In this document: one piece after another, positions 7,899 through 14,730 of the stretch
Layout: each line of letters begins with the position of its first letter
How positions within the stretch are numbered: position 1 is the first letter of the stretch
NCBI GenBank assembly: GCA_902462065.1
Contig: CABQAK010000001.1
Location: 34,226-98,225, forward strand
DNA length: 64,000 bases
Reading direction: 5' to 3'
DNA from: an uncultured Collinsella sp.
GTDB lineage: Bacteria > Actinomycetota > Coriobacteriia > Coriobacteriales > Coriobacteriaceae
Notes under the pieces: model-generated
Told to the model about the DNA's origin: nothing
The model's database searches: none
The model's input: only the letters and a program-made list of their open reading frames with translations
Translations under genes and position numbers: made by a program

Positions 7899-8819
7899 CT
7901 ATTCGCCTCGGGGATGGGCTTGAGCCACGGCACGTTTGAGCCGATCGGGCGTGAGATGCGTGTAGATCTGCGTCGTGGACAGGCTCGCATGACCCAGCAG
8001 CTCTTGAACCGAGCGCAGGTCCGCGCCGCCCTCGAGCAAGTCGGTCGCAAAGGTATGGCGCATCGCATGCGGGGCGATGTCGGCCGGAATGCCGGCGAGC
8101 GTCGCCAGCATATGAAACCGCCGCCTGAGCATGGCGGCACTCATGCGATTACCGCGCGCCGATATAAGCAGCGGATGCGGCCCGGTAGCGGGGTCACGAC
8201 GCTTTGCCTGAGCGAGCAACTCCGGCCTCCCCTCCTCAATATAGAGACGCGTCGCCTCGAGCGCACGACGATACAGAGGGACGATACGTTCTTTGCTCCC
8301 CTTGCCCCACAGGCGCAGCGTGCGTTCGGACCACGCAATGGACTCCACATTGAGTGCTGCGAGCTCAGAGATACGGGCGCCCGAGGCATAGAGCAGCTCG
8401 AGCATCGCCGCATCGCGCAGTCCCGCGGGTGTTGAGGTATCAGGCGTCTTGAGCAGCGCCTCCACCTGATGGGTCGTAAGGACGCCCGGCAGGTCACGCG
8501 GCAGCTTGGGCGATGCGATCGCCGAGACTGCATCGCCCTCCACGACCCCCTCGGCAGCCATCCATCGATAGAGCGATCGGATAGCCGACAGATGCGCCGC
8601 AAGCGTTCGGGGAGCCACCTGCTCACGCGAAAGCTCGGCAAGATAGCGACGAATGGTGCGCACGTCGGCAGCGAAAGCATCGATATCCTCGCGCTCGCAC
8701 CAGGCAGCAAAGCGCTCCAGCCTCGAGCCATAGGCCGTCACCGTATTGGGAGAAAGCCCCTCGACACGTGCGATATAGGCGATAAACGAGTCGACGGTGT
8801 CGTACAGGTCAAAGGCTAT
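7899..8819 (-). CDS. Tyrosine site-specific recombinase, XerC/XerD family
   Basis: Probable chromosome-dimer recombinase. The C-terminal catalytic domain has Arg in GARISELAAL, Lys in GKGSKERIVPL, HAMRHTFATDLLEGGADLR with the His-x-x-Arg box, LLGHASLSTTQIYTHL with the second His and the nucleophilic Tyr. The first ATG/GTG is GTG at 8741, but the reading frame is open upstream and encodes a typical XerC/D SAM-like start (VDSFIAYIARVEGLSPNTV). The best-placed ribosome site, GGAGG, is 9 nt before ATA at 8819, which overlaps the trmFO stop as ATAG. I therefore extend to 8819; with GTG the protein would have 280 residues instead of 306. Last gene of the yraN-comM-dprA-trmFO group. XerC versus XerD cannot be decided here. 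Confidence 0.88.
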   Translation of the reverse strand: MAFDLYDTVDSFIAYIARVEGLSPNTVTAYGSRLERFAAWCEREDIDAFAADVRTIRRYLAELSREQVAPRTLAAHLSAIRSLYRWMAAEGVVEGDAVSAIASPKLPRDLPGVLTTHQVEALLKTPDTSTPAGLRDAAMLELLYASGARISELAALNVESIAWSERTLRLWGKGSKERIVPLYRRALEATRLYIEEGRPELLAQAKRRDPATGPHPLLISARGNRMSAAMLRRRFHMLATLAGIPADIAPHAMRHTFATDLLEGGADLRSVQELLGHASLSTTQIYTHLTPDRLKRAVAQAHPRGE

Positions 8820-10153
8820 GACCGGTCGCCTCCAAACAGATCGGGGCGAGTGGCCAGATAGGCATCAAGGGCCTCGAGCGCACGGTCCGCATAGGCCTGG
8901 TAGCGGTCGCGCTTGCTGCGGCGCTTACCATCCTCGAGTGGCGGCACCAGGCCAAAGTTGACATGCATGGGCTGGTAGCCCACGGTGGCAGGATCGGTCG
9001 CATAGCCCACGAGCGCGCCCAGGGCGCCCACGCGGGGCAACTCGACGCCCGCGGCGCCGATAGCCTCGGCATAGGTGTTGAGCGCCGCGAGCAGACCGGT
9101 CGCCACGGCTTCCATGTACCCCTCGGTGCCGGTGATCTGACCGGCCAGGCGCACGCCGGTACCAGGCACGGCAAAAGTGCCATCGAGCACGTGCGGGGCG
9201 TCGACAAAGGTATTGCGGTGCATGACACCGTAGCGGAAGAACTCAGCGTTCTCCAGGCCCGGCACCATATGGAAGACGCGCTTCTGCTCGCCAAAGGTCA
9301 GGTTGGTCTGGAAGCCCACCAGGTTATAGGCGGTCTTCTCCTTGTTCTCGGCACGCAGCTGAATCGCCGCCCAAGGGCGACGTCCGGTACGCGGGTCGGT
9401 GAGGCCGACGGGCTTCATGGCGCCAAAGCGAATGGCGTCCTTGCCGGTGCGCGCAACTTCCTCGGCAGGTTGGCAGGCCTGAAACAGATCGCCGCCCTCA
9501 AAGTCTTTGAGCACCACGCGGTCGGCCGTGGTAAGTGCCTCGATAAAGGCCTCGTACTCCTCCTTGTTGAGCGGAGCGTTGAGATAGTCGCCGCTCCCCT
9601 GCTCCTCGTAGCGCGACTGCGAAAACAGCACGTCCATATCGAGCGTGGAGGCATCGACGATCGGCGCCGCGGCATCGAAGAACGCAAGGGCGTCGCCACC
9701 GACGAGCTTCATGACCTCTTCGCTCAGCGCCGGTGAACACAGCGGGCCCGCGGCAATGACCACGTGGCCCTCGGGAATCTGCGTGACCTCGCCGTGCACG
9801 ACCTCGATATTGGGACGGGCGGCAACCTCGGCCTCGACAAGCTCGGAAAACTTGACGCGGTCGACCGCCAAGGCGCCACCGGCGGGAACAGCCGCGCGAT
9901 GGGCGCAATCGAGCAGGACTGAACCCATGCGCTCAAGCTCGGCCTTTAACAAGCCCGCCGCAGAGTCCGGACGGGTCGATTTAAACGAATTGGAACAGAC
10001 GAGCTCTGCCAGGTGATCGGTATGGTGGGCCGGGGAGCTCACCTGGGGGCGCATCTCGCGCAGCTTTACGGCAAACCCGCGGTCTGCCAGCTGAATCGCG
10101 CACTCCGAACCCGCCAGACCGCCACCGATAACCGTCACCTGATCGAACTGCAT
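8816..10153 (-). CDS. trmFO: tRNA (uracil-5-)-methyltransferase, FAD/folate-dependent
   Basis: Methylates U54 in the tRNA T-loop using methylene-THF and FAD. 445 residues with the FAD-binding VTVIGGGLAGSECAIQLADR (about 6-25), HHTDHLAELVCSNSFKS, VDRVKFSEL, GDYLNAPLNKEEYEAF, FGAMKPVGLTDPRTGR, and GQITGTEGYMEA. ATG at 10153 is chosen because AAAGGTG stands 7 nt before it; a TTG two codons earlier is inside that site. It lies 15 nt after dprA. The dprA-trmFO-xer order is common in Gram-positives. Confidence 0.96.
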   Translation of the reverse strand: MQFDQVTVIGGGLAGSECAIQLADRGFAVKLREMRPQVSSPAHHTDHLAELVCSNSFKSTRPDSAAGLLKAELERMGSVLLDCAHRAAVPAGGALAVDRVKFSELVEAEVAARPNIEVVHGEVTQIPEGHVVIAAGPLCSPALSEEVMKLVGGDALAFFDAAAPIVDASTLDMDVLFSQSRYEEQGSGDYLNAPLNKEEYEAFIEALTTADRVVLKDFEGGDLFQACQPAEEVARTGKDAIRFGAMKPVGLTDPRTGRRPWAAIQLRAENKEKTAYNLVGFQTNLTFGEQKRVFHMVPGLENAEFFRYGVMHRNTFVDAPHVLDGTFAVPGTGVRLAGQITGTEGYMEAVATGLLAALNTYAEAIGAAGVELPRVGALGALVGYATDPATVGYQPMHVNFGLVPPLEDGKRRSKRDRYQAYADRALEALDAYLATRPDLFGGDRS

Positions 10154-10167
10154 CTGCAAACACCTTT

Positions 10168-11103
10168 CTAATTGACACGTTTTCCATTGTGACCGAAGGG
10201 CGTCTGGGCGTGAAGGGCAAACTTGGAGGGCGCATACCTTCCATCCATCATGCGCTCGATAAGGCCCTCGAGTTCAAGCGAACCCAAGAGTTTGAGTACG
10301 CCGACAGCATCGAGCGAGACGAGCGCCGCGATGTCGTCGACCTTGAGCGGAGAGGCAATGAGCGCATGCATCACGGTCTGCTGTGTTTGATCCAGGTCGG
10401 CAATGCCGGGAGCATCGGGGCGCGAGTAGCGCAGAGTGCCGTAGATGCGTGAGATAGCCATCTCGATAGATTCCTCGTCGATGATGCAACAGGCACCGTT
10501 CGCAATGAGGTAATTCGTGCCACGCGACTCGGGCGATAGGATCGACCCCGGCACAGCGAGAAGTTCTCGCCCCAAATCCATAGCAGCCTCGGCTGTAGAA
10601 AACGTCCCGGAAGGCATACCCGCCTCGGATACAAAGAGGGCTTGCGACAGGGCCGCGATCACGCGATTGCGGCGCGGAAAGGCAAACTTGCGCGGACCCA
10701 TGCCCCACGGGGAGATCGACACGACCGCGCCACCCGTATCGAGCGTGCGCGTAATAAGCCCCGCGCTCGAGCGCGGATAGACCACGTCGGCGCCCGTCCC
10801 CAGCACCACGACGTGTTTGCCGCCAGCGTTGACCGCAGCCCAACCCGAGGCCTGGTCACAACCGACCGCGCCGCCCGAAACTACCGTCACTCCCGCCTCG
10901 ACCGCCACCTTTGCCGCAAGCTCTGCCACGGCAAGACCATACGGCGAGGCCTTGCGCGCGCCGATGATGGAGACCGCGGGCGTCGAAAGCACCTCGGGGT
11001 TGCCGCGCACATAGAGCGTCTGGGGTACATCAGAAAGCTCCAAAACGATCTCGGGATACAACGCATCACCTGGATGCAGCTCGTAGGTCCCCTCGGCCAT
11101 CAT
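10168..11103 (-). CDS. dprA: DNA-processing protein A
   Basis: Binds incoming single-stranded DNA and loads RecA during transformation. 311 residues: a Rossmann-like DprA core from about residue 12 (LHPGDALYPEIVLELSDVPQ, SIIGARKASPYG, VVSGGAVGCDQASGWAAV, VVVLGTGADVVYPRSS, GTNYLIANGACCII) and a C-terminal winged helix (about 250-300, DDIAALVSLDAVGVLKLLG). The N-terminal SAM domain of longer DprA proteins is absent. ATG at 11103 and the adjacent ATG at 11100 both follow GGAGG; the start overlaps the comM stop. An open frame continues upstream inside comM but looks non-coding. Whether this organism is competent is unknown. Confidence 0.93.
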   Translation of the reverse strand: MMAEGTYELHPGDALYPEIVLELSDVPQTLYVRGNPEVLSTPAVSIIGARKASPYGLAVAELAAKVAVEAGVTVVSGGAVGCDQASGWAAVNAGGKHVVVLGTGADVVYPRSSAGLITRTLDTGGAVVSISPWGMGPRKFAFPRRNRVIAALSQALFVSEAGMPSGTFSTAEAAMDLGRELLAVPGSILSPESRGTNYLIANGACCIIDEESIEMAISRIYGTLRYSRPDAPGIADLDQTQQTVMHALIASPLKVDDIAALVSLDAVGVLKLLGSLELEGLIERMMDGRYAPSKFALHAQTPFGHNGKRVN

Positions 11104-12623
11104 TGGTCCCTCCTTCCCTGGTACATCGCTGCCTCGAGCACGTGGTCCTGCGTCACTTGCTCGCTCTCGGCGACGTCGGCGATTGTACGCGCGATACGCA
11201 CCAGTCGCACGATGCCGCGACCCGTGAGATGTGTGCGCTTCGACAGGCCGAGCACACACTTCTCTGCCGCATCATCGAGCTCAAAGGTCGAAACGACGCC
11301 GTCAATGGACCGTGTCTCGTCATCCTCGGCCTCGGCATCCGCATCGTCCATACGGGATTCGCGCCAAGCGCGAAAAGCGCGACCGCGCACAACGTAGTCA
11401 CGTAACTCGGCAGACGACATACCCTCCGCACCCTCGATAATCACTTGGGGGTCGGGACGGGTCACATCGATCATCATGTCGATACGGTCGGCCAAAGGAC
11501 CGCGCAGTTTAGACCGATAGCGCTCGACCATCGCCGCCGAGCAGCGACACGGCACCTCGCGATCACCCAAGAAGCCGCAGGGGCAAGGGTTACTCGCAGC
11601 CAGCAGCTGAAAGCGCGACGGGAAGGTAAAGGCCCCGTCGACGCGCACGATCCTCACATAGCCGCGTTCGATGGGCTGACGCAGCGTCTGCAGCACACCC
11701 GTGGGAAACTCGGCAAGCTCGTCCAAAAAGAGCACGCCGCCATGAGCAAGGCTGATCTCACCCGGGTGCACCGGGCGCCCGCCGCCGATAAGGCCTGCGG
11801 TCGAAATACTGTGGTGGGGACTGCGGAAGGGCCGGTGCCCCGCCAACAAGCCATCGATGTTCTCACCCAAGACCGAATGGATGCACAGCGCCTCCTGTTG
11901 ATCCTCAACGGAAAGCTCGGGCAGGATGCCGGTCATACGACGGGCGAGCATCGTCTTGCCCGATCCCGGGGACCCAATCATAAGCAAACCGAGCTCGCCG
12001 GCGGCCGCAAGCGCCATGCCGCGCTTGGCGACTTCCTGCCCCAGCACATCGGCATAGTCGAGTTCGGGCTCAAAGGTCGCCTCAACACCCTCGGAATCCA
12101 GATAATGACGCACGGCATCGCCCATGCCGCGAGCAAGCTGAGACAGATGATCGATAAAGCCGCAATCAACGCCCGCAAGCGGCACATGCTGATCGGACCT
12201 GCCGGCGATAAAGGACAGCCCCATGTCGCGAGCCAGCAGCTGAAACGCCACCTCGCCCTTGACGGGAAGCACCGTACCGTCCAAGCCGAGCTCGCCGGCG
12301 ATAAGGCAGCGATCGAGGTTGTCACGGGGAATCTGCCCATCGGCCGCCAGAACCGCGATGGCGATGGGCAGATCAAAGCCGCTACCGGTCTTGCGAATAT
12401 CGCCGGGCGCCAGATTGACCGTAATGCCCGAGCGTGGGATCTCGAACCCGGCGGAGCGCATCGCGCAGCGAATACGACCGCGTGACTCCATCACCTCCAT
12501 ACTCGGAATGCCGAGCATTTGGATGCCCGGAACGCCACCGGCAAGCGAGACCTCGACCGTGACGTGAATCGCCTCGACGCCGCGGATGCAGGCCGCGTGA
12601 ACGGCAAACGTCTCGAACGCCAT
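11100..12623 (-). CDS. comM: ComM/YifB-type AAA+ ATPase (Mg-chelatase-like)
   Basis: AAA+ helicase that promotes branch migration during natural transformation in other bacteria. 507 residues. N-terminal Lon-like substrate fold (about 1-170: FAVHAACIRGVEAIHVTVEV, ITVNLAPGDIRKTGSGFDLP), Walker A MIGSPGSGKTMLARRM, Walker B HGGVLFLDELAEF, sensor 1 QLLAASNPCPCGFLGD with a CPCG/PCRC cysteine pair, and C-terminal FRAWRES and RIARTIADVAESEQVTQDHV. ATG at 12623 overlaps the yraN stop (TGATG context); a longer frame upstream lies inside yraN and is not credible. Sits with dprA, consistent with a DNA-uptake role. Confidence 0.95.
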   Translation of the reverse strand: MAFETFAVHAACIRGVEAIHVTVEVSLAGGVPGIQMLGIPSMEVMESRGRIRCAMRSAGFEIPRSGITVNLAPGDIRKTGSGFDLPIAIAVLAADGQIPRDNLDRCLIAGELGLDGTVLPVKGEVAFQLLARDMGLSFIAGRSDQHVPLAGVDCGFIDHLSQLARGMGDAVRHYLDSEGVEATFEPELDYADVLGQEVAKRGMALAAAGELGLLMIGSPGSGKTMLARRMTGILPELSVEDQQEALCIHSVLGENIDGLLAGHRPFRSPHHSISTAGLIGGGRPVHPGEISLAHGGVLFLDELAEFPTGVLQTLRQPIERGYVRIVRVDGAFTFPSRFQLLAASNPCPCGFLGDREVPCRCSAAMVERYRSKLRGPLADRIDMMIDVTRPDPQVIIEGAEGMSSAELRDYVVRGRAFRAWRESRMDDADAEAEDDETRSIDGVVSTFELDDAAEKCVLGLSKRTHLTGRGIVRLVRIARTIADVAESEQVTQDHVLEAAMYQGRRDQ

Positions 12624-13108
12624 CACGACACCTGCCAATCGAACGCGTTGTACTGATGCTCGATCTCGGCGATATGCCCGCCACGAATGGTGACACCCAC
12701 GGCATCGAAGCGAATCGCCTTGAGCGGATAATGCTCCATGAGATAGCAACTTGCGATGCGGCGGTAGCGGCGTTGCTTTTGGGCGTCCACGGCCTCCTCG
12801 GGAAAGACCCGCGTGGTGCAATCCAGGGCGACTCGTCTGGTCTTGACCTCGGCCATCACCACGACATCGTCGAGCTCATCGAGCAGCACCAGATCGGCCT
12901 CGCCCTCGGTGCAACGATAACCCTGCTCCAGCAAGGTGTAGCCGCGCTCGTTAAAGTAGTCGATGGTGATCAGCTCGCCCAGCATGCCCAGCTCGCGGGG
13001 ACTGAGTCCCTTGATAAACTCGGGCGTCATCGCCCCGCAGTCGAGCTCGCCGTTTTCCCAACGCTCCTTGAGCTGCTGCGTCTTGCTCTTTTTGCTTGCG
13101 GCACTCAT
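12623..13108 (-). CDS. YraN family (UPF0102) nuclease-fold protein
   Basis: Endonuclease-like fold protein of unproven function. 161 residues. The family core runs from about residue 34 (LGMLGELITIDYFNERGYTL) through GEADLVLLDELDDVVVMAEVKTR, whose E..D..EVK pattern is the nuclease-superfamily active-site arrangement, to ALDCTTRVFPEEAVDAQKQR and CYLMEHYPLKAIRFDAVGV. The first ~30 residues are a charged, family-atypical extension. ATG at 13108 follows GGAAAGGAGACCCC. First gene before comM-dprA, the common order. Confidence 0.9.
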   Translation of the reverse strand: MSAASKKSKTQQLKERWENGELDCGAMTPEFIKGLSPRELGMLGELITIDYFNERGYTLLEQGYRCTEGEADLVLLDELDDVVVMAEVKTRRVALDCTTRVFPEEAVDAQKQRRYRRIASCYLMEHYPLKAIRFDAVGVTIRGGHIAEIEHQYNAFDWQVS

Positions 13109-13176
13109 GGGGTCTCCTTTCCCGCACACTGCATTGCCCCGATGATGAGGGCACCTTTCATGCGGGTAAGTACCGG

Positions 13177-13198
13177 AAGCTAACCAAAAGCTGACCAA
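13177..13198 (-). repeat. Tandem 11-bp repeat upstream of yraN-comM-dprA
   Basis: AAGCTAACCAA is followed without gap by AAGCTGACCAA, one mismatch, 70 nt upstream of the yraN start and just downstream of a TTGACG hexamer (13203-13208, minus strand). The placement suits an operator or activator site; no good -10 was found. Confidence 0.5.
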
Positions 13199-13206
13199 AT
13201 GCCGTC

Positions 13207-13248
13207 AAAAAACGGGCCGTACGCAGCAATGGTGTTGCATACGGCCCG
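13207..13248 (-). terminator. Rho-independent terminator after rnhB
   Basis: Stem CGGGCCGTA/TACGGCCCG, extended by weaker inner pairs, followed on the minus strand by TTTTTT. It ends the rnhB transcript 50 nt beyond its stop. Confidence 0.85.
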
Positions 13249-13297
13249 CTACCAGCAGGTTTATAAAACGCCAGAGGTCCCTGTCTCCACAATTAAC

Positions 13298-14086
13298 CTA
13301 GAAAAGGCGCTCAGTCTGCAGAAAGTTTCCGCAAAAGCTCACGCGGTGCAGCGGACAAAGTCCATGTTTGCGAATGGCCTCGATATGCTCGGGGCTTGCA
13401 TAGCCCTTCGACTCGGCCAGATGGTACTCGGGATACTCGGCGTCGTACTCGACCATCATCTCGTCACGCGTGACCTTGGCCATGATGGACGCCGCGGCGA
13501 TGCAGGCGATTTTGGCATCGCCCTTCACCACATCGCGCTCGTTGGGAACGGCGCCCAGGGGGTTGCCATCCATGAGGACGCAGTCGGGTTCAAGTCCCGT
13601 ATCGGCCACGGCGCCCGCAACGGCGGTACGGATAGCACGGGCCATGCCCATCTCATCGATATCCTTAGGCGCGATATGGCAAAAACCGATCGCCGTCGCC
13701 ACCTCGGCAATCTTCACAGAGAGCAACTCGCGGCGCGCCGGCGTGAGCTTTTTGGAATCGTTGATGCCCCAGACGCGCGGCTCCATAGGAAGGCAGACGG
13801 CGCATACCGTCAAAGGACCGGCCACCGATCCCCGACCCACCTCGTCGACACCAACGACCACACCATCGCCGCCAAGCTCATGCATAAGCTCGTACATGTC
13901 ATTGACGCGCTCGCGCTCGGCAAGCTCTTTGGCATGGCGTTTGAGGGCGCGTTCACAAGCCTTGATCACCTGCTGGCGCGGGTCCTCGCGATAATGCTCC
14001 ACGAGGGCGGGAATCTCCTCAAACGTAGCGCTCGCCAACTCACCGGCAACCTGCGATGCCGAAACCGAGCTCGTCATGTTGGCCAT
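13298..14086 (-). CDS. rnhB: Ribonuclease HII
   Basis: Removes RNA from RNA-DNA hybrids and single ribonucleotides. 262 residues, with ~75 N-terminal residues before the catalytic core. The core begins with VVVGVDEVGRGSVAGP (Asp-Glu pair), continues with GINDSKKLTPARRE, and DCVLMDG holds a further acidic residue; CIAAASIMAKVTRD and SKGYASPEHIEAIRKHGLCP match the family. ATG at 14086 lies 6 nt after AAGGAGGG. Its neighbour upstream is rplS, a frequent arrangement, with a terminator between. Confidence 0.95.
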   Translation of the reverse strand: MANMTSSVSASQVAGELASATFEEIPALVEHYREDPRQQVIKACERALKRHAKELAERERVNDMYELMHELGGDGVVVGVDEVGRGSVAGPLTVCAVCLPMEPRVWGINDSKKLTPARRELLSVKIAEVATAIGFCHIAPKDIDEMGMARAIRTAVAGAVADTGLEPDCVLMDGNPLGAVPNERDVVKGDAKIACIAAASIMAKVTRDEMMVEYDAEYPEYHLAESKGYASPEHIEAIRKHGLCPLHRVSFCGNFLQTERLF

Positions 14087-14115
14087 ACCAGGCCCTCCTT
14101 GCATGCAAATCAGGT

Positions 14116-14145
14116 AAAAAGAAGGGCCACCCGAAGGTGACCCTT
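14116..14145 (-). terminator. Rho-independent terminator after rplS
   Basis: Ten-base stem with one G-U pair, TTCG tetraloop and then CTTTTT on the minus strand, 35 nt beyond the rplS stop. The rnhB ribosome site begins 25 nt further on. Confidence 0.9.
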
Positions 14146-14179
14146 GCGTCCAAACGAGTGGACAGACGCTGCGATCTTC

Positions 14180-14521
14180 TTAGCGCTTCTCGGGGATGCG
14201 AGCAGCCTTGCCCACCTTGTCGCGGAGGTAGTACAGCTTGGCGCGACGAACGCGACCATGACGAACGACCTCGAGCTTGGCGATCTTGGGGCTGTGAAGC
14301 GGGAAGGTACGCTCAACACCGACACCGAAGGACATCTTGCGGACGGTGAAGGTCTCGCGGGCACCGGCGCCGGCCATGCGGATGACGTCGCCCTGGAAGA
14401 CCTGGATGCGCTCGCGGTCGCCTTCCTTAATGCGGTAGTGAACCTTGACGTTGTCGGCGACGCGAACCTGAGGAATGTCCTCGCGGATCTGCTGACGCTC
14501 GATTGCGCGGATGTAATCCAT
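14180..14521 (-). CDS. rplS: 50S ribosomal protein L19
   Basis: 113 residues. Canonical motifs: DYIRAIERQQIREDIPQVRV, VHYRIKEGDRERIQVFQGDV, TVRKMSFGVGVERTFPLHSP and HGRVRRAKLYYLRDKVGKAA. ATG at 14521 follows AAGGA by 7 nt; the TTG two codons upstream sits in that site. It is monocistronic here, with a promoter upstream and a terminator downstream, unlike the rpsP-rimM-trmD-rplS order of many bacteria; rpsP-trmD lies about 8 kb away. Confidence 0.97.
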   Translation of the reverse strand: MDYIRAIERQQIREDIPQVRVADNVKVHYRIKEGDRERIQVFQGDVIRMAGAGARETFTVRKMSFGVGVERTFPLHSPKIAKLEVVRHGRVRRAKLYYLRDKVGKAARIPEKR

Positions 14522-14545
14522 GTGCAATTCCTTACTCTTCTAGAG

Positions 14546-14569
14546 GTGCCGTACCACCTTGGCCGGCAC
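14546..14569 (-). promoter_or_regulatory. Hairpin in the rplS leader
   Basis: GTGCCG pairs with CGGCAC around a 12-nt loop, 25 nt upstream of the rplS start and within the predicted 5' leader of about 60 nt. A ribosomal-protein leader is possible but not shown. Confidence 0.4.
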
Positions 14570-14590
14570 GTAGTTGAACAAACGTATTCG

Positions 14591-14618
14591 AGTATACACG
14601 CGCGGGTTTCTGCTGCAA
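14591..14618 (-). promoter_or_regulatory. Promoter of rplS
   Basis: Minus strand TTGCAG, 16 nt, TATACT. The -10 is near consensus and lies 70 nt upstream of the start codon. Confidence 0.6.
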
Positions 14619-14664
14619 GAACAATTTTTTACGCAGACAAAAAGACAAAACCCGCACATGATAA

Positions 14665-14692
14665 CCGCCCGCCTCACGAATGAGGCGGGCGG
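14665..14692 (-). terminator. Terminator hairpin after ppdK
   Basis: Perfect 12-bp GC-rich stem with TTCG tetraloop (minus reading), 39 nt beyond the ppdK stop. The downstream tract is only TTAT, so termination strength is uncertain, but the structure and place fit. Confidence 0.7.
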
Positions 14693-14730
14693 CATGAAGG
14701 GGGCTACGCTAGGCGTCTATACCCAAAACG

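Noticed and set aside
11103..11259. 52-residue N-terminal extension of dprA inside comM
   Set aside because: Arg-rich, no match to a SAM domain; the GGAGG-ATG at 11103 is a better start.
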